Source of the DNA: a virus
DNA: 64,000 nt
Strand: one strand, 5' to 3'
IMG/VR virus record: IMGVR_UViG_3300045970_000924
Coordinates: 1 to 64,000 of that record
Below the pieces are notes generated by a model, which was not told the origin of the DNA, ran no database searches, and worked only from the letters and a program-made list of their open reading frames with translations. The position numbers were made by a program, and so were the translations under genes. Below, in pieces: positions 56,348 to 63,768 of the stretch (positions are counted from its first letter, which is position 1; every line of letters begins with the position of its first letter).

Positions 56348-57006
56348 AGCGCGGCCCTCACCACTCTTGGACCCGGGCGATCGACAACGCGGCCCCCGAC
56401 GGGCGTGAGCGGCGGTGCCTGCTCTGCGATGCGCGGGTGAGCCGCCACCGGATCACCGCGCTGCAGATCCCGACCGAGTCGCTCTCCATGGGGCTCGACG
56501 GCAAGCGCGTGAGCGTCGAGGCCTGGCGCTTCCGCGGTGACGACACCTGCCCGTGGGTCTGGTGCTGGGAGTTGCCCTCCTGCGCTCCGAAGGCGGGCAG
56601 GGCACAGGCGCTCCGCGCGGGGCCGGAGGGGCTCGCCTTGCCCAAGCCGGTCCGGCTCGCGGTGCTGAAGGTGCGCCGGGAGAAGGCCCACCGGCAGAGC
56701 ACCAACGAGATCCGCACGGCGGTCATGCAGCGCGCACAGGGCCGCTGCGAGGGCTGCGGGCGGGTCTGCTCGGTGTTCGACCTGCAGATGGATCACTTCT
56801 TCGGGGGCTCGGGCCGGCGGCGCCAGCAGCAGTCGGTGGAGACCTGCTGGGCGCTGGGGCGGCTCTGCTGCCACCCCGACAAGACCGACAACAAGCCCAA
56901 CGCTGCCCACTGGCGTGCGAAGTGGCGGGAGCACTGCCGCACGCACGGCTACTCGGCTGAGGTCCCCTCGCTGCGCAAGGCGGTGCCGATGCGGAGGGCG
57001 TCTTGA
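56344..57006 (+). CDS. HNH nuclease, 220 aa
   Basis: The zinc and HNH parts read CEGCGRVCSVFDLQMDHFFG (about residues 133-152), then WALGRLCCHPDKTDNKPNAA. An earlier CLLCDARVSRHR adds a knuckle. The DH, then N, then H order is HNH-like but the family is not one I can place precisely. The placement inside the early operon allows either a homing role or a DNA-processing role. ATGA start overlap, TTGA end overlap. Confidence 0.72.
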   Translation: MKRGPHHSWTRAIDNAAPDGRERRCLLCDARVSRHRITALQIPTESLSMGLDGKRVSVEAWRFRGDDTCPWVWCWELPSCAPKAGRAQALRAGPEGLALPKPVRLAVLKVRREKAHRQSTNEIRTAVMQRAQGRCEGCGRVCSVFDLQMDHFFGGSGRRRQQQSVETCWALGRLCCHPDKTDNKPNAAHWRAKWREHCRTHGYSAEVPSLRKAVPMRRAS

Positions 57007-57230
57007 GCGCGCTCTCCGCTCTCGCCTGCGCGCACCTCCGCGCCGCGGGGATGCTCGACGCTGCAGACCTCGCCGAAGAGCAGGCGTGGGCGCACGCGCT
57101 GGAGTGCCCGCCCCGCGAGTCCAACGCCATCGCTCGGCTCGTCGCAATCGCTCGCGTGGAGACGCTCTGCACGCATGCCGAGTCCCTCCGCATCCTGGCG
57201 GCTGGACTGCTGGAGGTCCCCAATGGTTAG
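57003..57230 (+). CDS. Small hypothetical protein, 75 aa
   Basis: TTG overlaps the previous TGA. The protein is helical and Ala-rich (CAHLRAAGMLDAADLAEEQA, then LVAIARVETLCTHAESLRIL), ending EVPNG. Unassigned. Confidence 0.5.
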   Translation: MSALSALACAHLRAAGMLDAADLAEEQAWAHALECPPRESNAIARLVAIARVETLCTHAESLRILAAGLLEVPNG

Positions 57231-57441
57231 CGAGGCCCTGCTGCAGCGGCTCACGCTGGTAGCGACCCAGGAGGCCGAGGCAGAGCGCGGCCCGGTGGAC
57301 TGCCTCGCGGGGCACCAGTCGTTCGGCGTGCCGGGCACCGCCTGCACCTGCGGGCTCACGCGGCTGCCGCCGAGCACCGCGTATTACTTCAACGCCGTCT
57401 TTTTCTGCGGTGTCGAGCGGCGCCGGAAGGCGGGGCTCTGA
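57223..57441 (+). CDS. Small hypothetical protein, 72 aa
   Basis: ATG 57223 has CTGGAGG 6-7 bp upstream. Sequence: LLQRLTLVATQEAEAERGPV, then DCLAGHQSFGVPGTACTCGL and a Tyr and Phe-rich end. The 135-bp gap after it to 57576 contains no gene I can support. Confidence 0.5.
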   Translation: MVSEALLQRLTLVATQEAEAERGPVDCLAGHQSFGVPGTACTCGLTRLPPSTAYYFNAVFFCGVERRRKAGL

Positions 57442-57576
57442 TGGCGTGCACTCGAACCCTCCGTAGTTCTCAAGTCGCCGCCAGAGGAGAAGCGGCTCTC
57501 GCGCGGGGTGCCTCTTTCGGCCGTTCTGAGACCTGCGTCGGCATCCGCCGCGGGCTCGCGCTGTACGGAGCCCTCC

Positions 57577-58182
57577 ATGCGTAAGCGCTTCCGTGCCTCC
57601 GCCATCGCCAAGCCCCGCTCCAAGCGGCGCGCCCGCGGGGCCTACTTCACCCCTGATGCGCTGGCCGCCGCGATCTGCCGCTCTCTCGCTGACGAGATCG
57701 GCGCGCCTCGCGACGTCCTCGAGCCCGGCTGTGGCGGCGGCGCCTTCTTGCGCGCCGCCCGCGCGGTGTGGCCCGGCGTGGATCTCGATGGCGTGGATCT
57801 CGTGCCGAAGTGCGAAGGGCCGGGCGCCATCTGGCCCGGGAGCATCTTCGACCTCTGCGAAGGGAAGCTGCGCGCCGAAGACGGCTGGGCGTTGATCGTC
57901 GGCAACCCCGACTTCTTGCACGCCGAGAAGATCGTGCGGCACTGCCTCTCGCTGCTCGCGCCGGGCGGTCACCTGGCCTTCCTTCTTCCGCTCTCGTTTG
58001 CAGCGAGCAAGCAGCGTCGGGCGCTATTCGTCACCTATCCCTGCCGGTATCAGCAGCCTATCGCGGGCCGCCCGGCGTTCATCGGCAAGACCACCGGCTC
58101 CCAGGAGTACGGCCTCTTTGTCTGGAGGCAGGGCTTCAAGGGCCGCGGGCAGATCCTTCCTCCGCTGGAGTGGAAGCCATGA
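57577..58182 (+). CDS. Class I methyltransferase, probable N6-adenine DNA type
   Basis: A 201-residue protein. GAYFTPDALAAAICRSLADE is a typical N-terminus of adenine methyltransferases, DVLEPGCGGGAFLRAARAVW is SAM-binding motif I (about 45-62), and LIVGNPDFLHAEK holds an NPxF variant of catalytic motif IV (near 109). APGGHLAFLLPLSF follows. It is short, and the target-recognition part is small. ATG 57577 has CGGAG upstream. It is likely part of the phage self-modification set with the cytosine enzyme downstream. Confidence 0.78.
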   Translation: MRKRFRASAIAKPRSKRRARGAYFTPDALAAAICRSLADEIGAPRDVLEPGCGGGAFLRAARAVWPGVDLDGVDLVPKCEGPGAIWPGSIFDLCEGKLRAEDGWALIVGNPDFLHAEKIVRHCLSLLAPGGHLAFLLPLSFAASKQRRALFVTYPCRYQQPIAGRPAFIGKTTGSQEYGLFVWRQGFKGRGQILPPLEWKP

Positions 58183-58553
58183 GCACCAAGAACGCGACGC
58201 ACTGCAAGCGCGGCCACGAGTGGGCGGTCTACGGGAAGCTCGGGAGCCAGGGCTACCGGGTCTGCGGGAAGTGCAAGGCCGAAGGGATGAAGCGCTGGCG
58301 GTCTGAGCAGGGAGACGACCGCGCGGTGATCCGGGCTCAGGCGAGGATGATGCGGATCATCCTTCACGAGTGCGGCTACTCGTGGGCGACCGCTGGGCAG
58401 TTCCGAATCGACCTTCGCGAGACGACGATCCATGAGCGCAGCGCTCCGGCCACTGGAGCAGCTCGACGCGACTTCAACCGCTGCCCGGCAAAGCGCTCCA
58501 CCACCATCTCGATCGCGGACCACGCGGTCGCTCGCCTTAATGAGGCCGCCTGA
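58179..58553 (+). CDS. Small zinc-knuckle protein, 124 aa
   Basis: It opens NATHCKRGHEWAVYGKLGSQ, then YRVCGKCKAEGMKRW, the zinc module seen at the tail of phage HNH enzymes but here on its own. A basic middle and VIRAQARMMRIILHECGYSW follow. ATGA overlap with the methyltransferase ahead and one-base overlap with the one behind. It may be a remnant of an HNH gene or an accessory to the modification genes. Confidence 0.55.
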   Translation: MSTKNATHCKRGHEWAVYGKLGSQGYRVCGKCKAEGMKRWRSEQGDDRAVIRAQARMMRIILHECGYSWATAGQFRIDLRETTIHERSAPATGAARRDFNRCPAKRSTTISIADHAVARLNEAA

Positions 58554-59794
58554 TGGGCCTCCGGTTCGGCAGCGTATGCAGTGGTATCGAGGCCGCCAGC
58601 GTGGCCTGGTCTCCGCTTGGATGGGAGGCCGCGTGGCTCGCGGAGATCGAACCGTTTCCCTCTCGGGTGCTCGCGCACCACTACCCCGAGGTGCCGAATC
58701 TCGGCGACATGACCACCATCGCCGCGCGCATCCTCGCGGGTGAGGTGGAGGCGCCCGACCTGCTCTGCGGCGGCACCCCTTGTCAGTCCTTTTCCGTCGC
58801 CGGGCTCCGCAAGGGGCTCGCAGACGAGCGCGGCAACCTCGCGCTCGAGTTCGTGAGGCTCGCAGATGCCATCGACCAGAAGCGCAGCGACCCAGCTTGG
58901 ATTCTTTGGGAGAACGTCCCCGGAGTCCTCTCCAGCGCCGAGGGTCGCGACTTCGGATGCCTCTTGGCGGGCCTGGTCGGAGAGGATGCCCCACTCCTTC
59001 CGCCACGGGATGGGTGGACGGACGCGGGTGTGGTTGCTGGACCAACGCGAGTCGCTGCGTGGCGCATCCTCGATGCCCAATACTTCGGAGTGGCCCAGCG
59101 CCGCCGACGTGTCTTTGTGCTCGCTCGCGGAGGTGCTGGAGGTTGGGCCGCACCTGACGCGCTACTGCCTATCGGCCCGCGCCTGTCTCGGAATCCTCCG
59201 ACGCGCGCAGAAGCGCGGCAAGGAGCTGCCCGAGGCGCTGCGGAACGCGCTGGAAGCGGCATCGAGGGGCTAGCGCATTCCCTGCGGGCGCGGGCGAACA
59301 GCGCGCACCGCGAGGATGCGGAGACTTACGTCCCTTGCATTTCTCCTGCGCTCAAGGCGCGCGACTGCAAGGGGCCATCAAGCGACGGCGACGGCGACGG
59401 CGCGACGCTCGTCGCTCAGCTCGTCAGCGGCAACCAAGGGGGGGGGGCAACCGTAGTTGGCTCGGCATCGAAGAGCCGCACCAGACCCTCACTCGCAACC
59501 ACAAGCCCAACGCCATCGTCGCGCTGCCCGGAGATCGGGGGCGGCTTTGACGAACCGCTCGCCATCCAGGGCACGATGATCGGGCGCGGCGATACCGCGG
59601 GGCCGCAGGGCATGGGCGTGGGCGTGGGCGTGGGCGTGGGCGTTCAGTTCACACTCACAAAGACGGACGTTCACGCGGTGCTCGCCTTCGACCCACGCCA
59701 GGTCACCAGCAAGACCAACCGCAGCAATCCGCAGCCCGGTGACCCTGCGCCCACGCTTGCGACTACCCCCCCCCCTGATCGGGGGTTTCTTTGA
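58553..59794 (+). CDS. C5-cytosine DNA methyltransferase, N-terminal part (frame-disrupted)
   Basis: Catalytic motifs are intact: motif I RFGSVCSGIEAASVAW (4-19), motif IV GGTPCQSFSVAG with catalytic Cys (near 76), motif VI WENVPGV, and motif VIII QRRRRVFVLA. Then a long variable target-recognition region follows, with GVGVGVGVGV from a GGGCGT repeat. The frame ends at 59794 just after C10 at 59766-59775. The missing C-terminal motif resumes in the +1 frame at once. One base less in the C-run would join them. The protein as read lacks motif X and is probably inactive. Confidence 0.85.
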   Translation: MGLRFGSVCSGIEAASVAWSPLGWEAAWLAEIEPFPSRVLAHHYPEVPNLGDMTTIAARILAGEVEAPDLLCGGTPCQSFSVAGLRKGLADERGNLALEFVRLADAIDQKRSDPAWILWENVPGVLSSAEGRDFGCLLAGLVGEDAPLLPPRDGWTDAGVVAGPTRVAAWRILDAQYFGVAQRRRRVFVLARGGAGGWAAPDALLPIGPRLSRNPPTRAEARQGAARGAAERAGSGIEGLAHSLRARANSAHREDAETYVPCISPALKARDCKGPSSDGDGDGATLVAQLVSGNQGGGATVVGSASKSRTRPSLATTSPTPSSRCPEIGGGFDEPLAIQGTMIGRGDTAGPQGMGVGVGVGVGVQFTLTKTDVHAVLAFDPRQVTSKTNRSNPQPGDPAPTLATTPPPDRGFL

Positions 59795-59851
59795 CGCTGC
59801 GCCTACGGCGTTCCATCTCACGCAAGACCCCATCTCTGAGACGGGGGGGGG
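59438..59851 (+). repeat. Homopolymer tracts and a GGGCGT repeat in the methyltransferase gene
   Basis: G10 at 59438-59447, five GGGCGT units at 59614-59643, C10 at 59766-59775 and G9 at 59843-59851. Long homopolymers of this kind are otherwise absent from the window. They are classic slippage sites for phase variation. Confidence 0.95.
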
Positions 59852-60122
59852 CACGCCTGCGATGTCGGCGGGGAACCGGCAGGGCTGCGCAACGCTCGGA
59901 GTGATGCACCCCGGAGGCGGCTTTGACGCCCCTGCGGCGGCGGTCAGGCGGCTGACTCCCCGCGAGTGCGAGCGCCTTCAGGCGTTCCCCGACGATTACA
60001 CGCTGATACCCGGCGCTGCGGATGGTCCGCGATACCGGGCGCTCGGCAACTCGATGGCGGTGGTGGTTATGGCCTGGATTGGTCGGCGTATCGCTGCGGT
60101 CATCGCCTCGGAGGTCAAATGA
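59739..60122 (+). pseudogene. C-terminal part of the cytosine methyltransferase in a shifted frame
   Basis: This frame supplies TAFHLTQDPISETGGGTPAM, then RRLTPRECERLQAFPDDYTL and GPRYRALGNSMAVVVM (motif X). All are expected near the end of a C5 methyltransferase. It has no proper start and ribosome site; it is the second half of the gene above. It contains G9 at 59843-59851. Either a phase-off state, a decayed gene or an assembly slip in the homopolymer. Confidence 0.82.
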
Positions 60123-60553
60123 CGTCCCTTCTCCCTGCCCACGCTCTCCCTGCTGAAGACCTCCCGTCCGAGGTCCGCTGCCCGCAGCGCCTCTACTCGA
60201 TGATGGGGGCTGAGCGTTGCCTGGGCTGGCAGCGCGAGAACGGCTGTGGAAAGGCCTGCAGCGCGAAGGCAAGCCCGGTGGTGGTGAAGCTGGCGCGCTC
60301 GGGGCCACCGCCGGCGCGCCGCCGCGGCGAGGGCTACCTCGGCAAGAGCAACGAGCAGGTGCCCATCCTCCAGCGGATCCAGAAGCTCATGGATGAGGAC
60401 CTCGAGATCGAGGCGATGCAGGAGCGGCTCGGACTGACGAAGGGCGAGCTCCGCGGCTTCATCGACAGGCTCACCGGGTCGTCAAAGGGGCGGACGAATC
60501 GCCGTGCATGGAGGCACCCCGTGCAGCTGGGCCTCTTCCGGAGGCGGGCGTGA
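60119..60553 (+). CDS. Hypothetical protein with Cys pair and HTH-like end, 144 aa
   Basis: ATGA overlap with the methyltransferase end. SEVRCPQRLYSMMGAERCLG and GCGKACSAKAS suggest a zinc knuckle; RIQKLMDEDLEIEAMQERLG followed by LTKGELRGFIDRLTG looks like a helix-turn-helix. It ends in a basic tail. Perhaps a regulator of the early operon. Unassigned. Confidence 0.6.
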   Translation: MTSLLPAHALPAEDLPSEVRCPQRLYSMMGAERCLGWQRENGCGKACSAKASPVVVKLARSGPPPARRRGEGYLGKSNEQVPILQRIQKLMDEDLEIEAMQERLGLTKGELRGFIDRLTGSSKGRTNRRAWRHPVQLGLFRRRA

Positions 60554-61629
60554 ACGAGACCCCGAGCAGCCGCGACCTGGCCGCGCGCTCCGATGGCTGT
60601 CGCGTGCTCGTCTGCATGGTGAAGGCCGGGCCCATCGCCGCGCAGAGGTGCGTGGAGCAGCAGGCAGAGGGCTGCTACTGCCCGCAGGGCGCCCGGGCGC
60701 TCAAGGGTGTGGAGCAGGCCGCCGCCGAGAACCTGACGCAGAGCCAGCGGGCGCAGCTCGTGGAGCTGAAGGCGAGGGCGGACGGGCTCACGCGCCAGTC
60801 CGCGGAGAGGCAGTTCGCAGGGCTCGCGCTGCGCGTGGAGAACGAGCGCCGGGCGAAGGGCCATCCGGCGACCACGCTTCCCGAGCCGGTGAAGCTGGCG
60901 CCGGTGGTGGTGCCGCCGAAGGTGCGGCCGCCCGCGCCCGCGCCTGCTGTCCAGACTTCGGGACTGTCGCTCGCGCCCGTGCAGCCAACGGCGCCTGCAG
61001 CCCCCGCGGCAGCGGCTCCAGCAGTCCCCGCACCCCCCGTGATCAAGCGCTTCTGCCTCTGCGGATGCGGCCGTGAGATCGCCTTCTTCAATCGCTCTGG
61101 CATCAGCGGCTACTGCAACCGAGGCAGCAAGGTCGCCAGCAAGGGGGAGGGCGGCCGCGCGCCGTGCCCGAAGTGCCAGCGGCCGGCGAACCCCTCTGGC
61201 TGGGTGCCGCACGCGAAGTTCAACGACGGCAAGACGCCGGTCTGCGGGCGGTGCGTCTACTCGCTCAACCACATCGGCGTGCCGAAGCCGGGGCCGATCG
61301 CTGCGGCGCCCGCACCTGCCGCCGCTCCCAGCCCCGCGCCCTTCGCCGAGCACCTCGACACGCTCCTCGTGACCTCCGAGGAGATGCGCGTCCTCCGCGC
61401 CACTAACGAGGCCCTGGCCTCCGCTGGGCTGCGCGCCAAGAGCGAGATCGACAAGCTGCTCGCAGAAAACGCAGCCCTTCGTCTCCAGGTTGGTGCCTCC
61501 CCGTCTGAGGCTGGTCAGGATGACGAGATCGACACCATCCGAGCCCTACTGAAGTCCATCGCGAAGCTGACGAGCGCAGGCCGTCTCTACCTCGCCGGGC
61601 GCATCGGCGAAGAGCGGAGGGTCGCTTGA
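60550..61629 (+). CDS. Hypothetical protein with zinc knuckles and Pro-Ala linkers, 359 aa
   Basis: GTG 60550 overlaps the previous stop. The N-terminus has CRVLVCMVKAGPIAAQRC and GCYC, a coil follows (LTQSQRAQLVELKARADGLT), then a Pro-Ala rich linker (about 120-170). CLCGCGREIAFFNRSGISGYC and CPKCQRPANPSGWVPHAKF with CGRC form zinc sites. A second Pro-Ala linker and a coiled C-terminus complete it. It is modular and unlike any enzyme I know. Confidence 0.6.
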   Translation: MNETPSSRDLAARSDGCRVLVCMVKAGPIAAQRCVEQQAEGCYCPQGARALKGVEQAAAENLTQSQRAQLVELKARADGLTRQSAERQFAGLALRVENERRAKGHPATTLPEPVKLAPVVVPPKVRPPAPAPAVQTSGLSLAPVQPTAPAAPAAAAPAVPAPPVIKRFCLCGCGREIAFFNRSGISGYCNRGSKVASKGEGGRAPCPKCQRPANPSGWVPHAKFNDGKTPVCGRCVYSLNHIGVPKPGPIAAAPAPAAAPSPAPFAEHLDTLLVTSEEMRVLRATNEALASAGLRAKSEIDKLLAENAALRLQVGASPSEAGQDDEIDTIRALLKSIAKLTSAGRLYLAGRIGEERRVA

Positions 61630-61988
61630 GCTACGTCGGCAAGCACCCCGAGTGCATCCACTGCGCCCACGTAGCGCAGAACGTGGCGGGCATCTTCACG
61701 CACCACGAGCCGGGTATCGTTCACTGCGAGTTCCACCCGAGCCACAGGGAGACGGAAGCGCCGATCGAGGTGGCGCAGTGCCTCGCCTTCTTCGCGCACT
61801 ACCTGAAGGTCGGCATCGAGGCTTCCCGGGGCCGCGGGTTCGACATCGACGATGCCGCGCGCGATGAGGCGCGCCGCTGGATGGAGGAGCCGCACGGGCT
61901 CTTCGCGTTCGCCTGCGAGCTGTTCGACGTGGACGCGCAGCGCCTGCTGGAGCAGGAGCGCCGCCGGTGGCGCAGGAGGGCGGCGTGA
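61626..61988 (+). CDS. Hypothetical protein, 120 aa
   Basis: TTG overlaps the previous stop. HPECIHCAHVAQNVAGIFTH, then HEPGIVHCEFHPSH show Cys and His that may bind metal. A helical C-terminus follows (EVAQCLAFFAHYLKVGIEAS). The segment FDIDDAARDEARRWMEEPHG is also helical. Unassigned. Confidence 0.6.
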   Translation: MSYVGKHPECIHCAHVAQNVAGIFTHHEPGIVHCEFHPSHRETEAPIEVAQCLAFFAHYLKVGIEASRGRGFDIDDAARDEARRWMEEPHGLFAFACELFDVDAQRLLEQERRRWRRRAA

Positions 61989-62281
61989 CGCGCCCCCTCT
62001 CCGCCGAGCGGCAGGCCCAACGTGCCGTCGAACTCGAAGTGGTTCGCCGTTGTCTGGAGTGCGGCCGCCTGCATGATCAGGCGGTGCGGAGCCGCGTGCT
62101 GCGCCGACTGCTCCCCTCCTCCGCGCAGGGGATCCGGGAGGCGCTCAGCGAAGGCTGGCCCTGCTTCTACGGCGAGACGCTCGGCAACAACGCTGGCGCC
62201 CGCCGGTTGCAGCGGGACCTTCACTCGATGGGCGCTGTGGTCGTGGGGCTGGGAAACGCCGCGATGTGGAGCCTCCGATGA
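61985..62281 (+). CDS. Hypothetical protein, 98 aa
   Basis: GTGA overlap start. Basic and helical (LSAERQAQRAVELEVVRRCL, then ECGRLHDQAVRSRVLRRL), then EGWPCFYGETLGNNAGARRL and a beta C-terminus (GAVVVGLGNAAMWSL). The small alpha-beta plan does not match a family I know. Confidence 0.55.
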   Translation: MTRPLSAERQAQRAVELEVVRRCLECGRLHDQAVRSRVLRRLLPSSAQGIREALSEGWPCFYGETLGNNAGARRLQRDLHSMGAVVVGLGNAAMWSLR

Positions 62282-63315
62282 TCGGTCCATTCGCAGCACG
62301 CGATTGCGTCGTCTGCGCCAACGTCTTTGCGCCGCCCAAGGGCAACAGCTCCGCTGATGCCGCCCGGCGCACGACTTGTTCGCGCAAGTGCACCTACGCC
62401 GCCAAGGCCCGCGGGCTCTATCTGCCGCGTCCCGAACCCACGCAAGGTCAGGCGGCACACCGCCCTTGGTCGGCGAGCGAGTTGGATCGCCTGCGGGCCG
62501 TCTACCGGCACGAGGCCACGCCCTTCATCACCATCAAGCAATTGGCCGAGGAACTCGGCAGGGAAGAGGGGAACCTTTCGCGCAAGGCGCGCGAACTCGG
62601 GCTGGCCAATCCCCACCGCAAGAGGGTCGAGAAGCGCGTCGTGCAGGAGCGGAAGTTCGCCACCGACGATGAGCGCCGCGAGTGGCAGTCCCAGGATGCC
62701 AAGCGACGTATCGCGGACCTTGGCCACCCTCGCGGGATGGCAGGAAAGCACCACCCCGAATCTGCCAAGGCTCGGATCTCCGCCGCCAGCCGCGCGCGGT
62801 GGGCCGATCCGGCGTCCCGCGAGAACTCCGACGAAGTGCGACAGGCGATGTCCGACAACATGCAGAGGCGCGTCCTAACTGATCCCCGGCTCCGCCATGG
62901 GTACTCACGCTCGGCGGGCGGCCGTCGCGCCGACCTCGACAACGCCTACTTTCGTTCTTCGTGGGAGGCGAACTACGCCCGCTATCTCCGCTTCCTCGTG
63001 GGCCAGTCGCAGATCCGCGCGTGGGAGTATGAACCGCATACCTTCTACTTCGAGTCCATCAAGCGCGGGACCCGCTCTTACACACCCGACTTCAGGGTGA
63101 CGCTGCCCGATGGCCGCGTGGAGTGGCACGAGGTCAAGGGCTGGATGGACGACAAGAGCCGCGTCCGGCTCGCTCGCATGGCGAAGTTCTACCCGGCCGA
63201 GAAGATTGTCCTGATCGACGAGAAGTGGTTTCGCAGCGCCAACCGCGGTGGTCTCGCTGCAGTGATCCCCGGCTGGGAGAAGAAGCGCCGTGCCGAATCG
63301 ACGGTTCTCCCTTGA
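62278..63315 (+). CDS. Modular nuclease: zinc knuckle, HTH, NUMOD3-like motif and PD-(D/E)XK domain
   Basis: Residues 10-40 hold CVVCANVFAPPKG and CSRKC. WSASELDRLRAVYRHEATPF and IKQLAEELGREEGNLSRKAR form an HTH. GKHHPESAKARISAASRARW (about 160-179) is NUMOD3-like, the DNA-binding motif of homing enzymes. The nuclease core reads RSYTPDFRVTLPDGRVEWHE, then VKGWMDDKSRVRLARM, giving Asp then Glu-x-Lys. This combination marks a homing-type endonuclease or a Holliday or VSR-like enzyme. ATGA overlap at the start. Confidence 0.75.
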   Translation: MIGPFAARDCVVCANVFAPPKGNSSADAARRTTCSRKCTYAAKARGLYLPRPEPTQGQAAHRPWSASELDRLRAVYRHEATPFITIKQLAEELGREEGNLSRKARELGLANPHRKRVEKRVVQERKFATDDERREWQSQDAKRRIADLGHPRGMAGKHHPESAKARISAASRARWADPASRENSDEVRQAMSDNMQRRVLTDPRLRHGYSRSAGGRRADLDNAYFRSSWEANYARYLRFLVGQSQIRAWEYEPHTFYFESIKRGTRSYTPDFRVTLPDGRVEWHEVKGWMDDKSRVRLARMAKFYPAEKIVLIDEKWFRSANRGGLAAVIPGWEKKRRAESTVLP

Positions 63316-63542
63316 CCGCCTACGCCCCCGACGAGCCCAGCACGGGCCGGAGCTACGCGTGGTGCGACAAGCCCCCGGCAGGGACCCGGAAGCCCAGCCC
63401 CAAGCACGCTGACGAGGTGGACGCAGCCTGGGTCCTGGACTTCCTCGGGCAGCCCGGCTGCAACAAGCCCTGCTGCGGACGCCTGCTGGGCTTCAAGATC
63501 GGCGCCGGCGGGTTCCGCCTCGTCACGGTGGGCCGCCCGTGA
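63312..63542 (+). CDS. Small hypothetical protein with CC pair, 76 aa
   Basis: TTG overlaps the preceding stop. SYAWCDKPPAGTRKPSPKHA, then WVLDFLGQPGCNKPCCGRLL, then GFKIGAGGFRLVTVGRP. The Cys trio may bind metal. Unassigned. Confidence 0.5.
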   Translation: MTAYAPDEPSTGRSYAWCDKPPAGTRKPSPKHADEVDAAWVLDFLGQPGCNKPCCGRLLGFKIGAGGFRLVTVGRP

Positions 63543-63766
63543 GAGCCCTCGGGAAGAACACCGCCCGGCGCTGTGAAGAGGGCCAGGGCAAGAGGTGCAG
63601 GTGTCGCTGCCGGGGCGCTCGTCATGGGGCCAACCGCGGCGACGTCGCTGCCCTCGCGCCTTGGGACGTTCATTCGCCGCAGAACCGCGCTGAGCCGGCG
63701 CAGCTCGTCCTCTTCGACCGGCCCACCAAGACCCGCACCACGATCAGCGCCAGCAAGGAGGGATGA
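63539..63766 (+). CDS. Small basic Cys-rich protein, 75 aa
   Basis: The N-terminal half, ALGKNTARRCEEGQGKRCRC, then RCRGARHGANRGD, is basic with four Cys. The end reads AEPAQLVLFDRPTKTRT. GTGA start overlap and ATGA end overlap. Unassigned; possibly nucleic-acid binding. Confidence 0.5.
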   Translation: MRALGKNTARRCEEGQGKRCRCRCRGARHGANRGDVAALAPWDVHSPQNRAEPAQLVLFDRPTKTRTTISASKEG

Positions 63767-63768
63767 CG

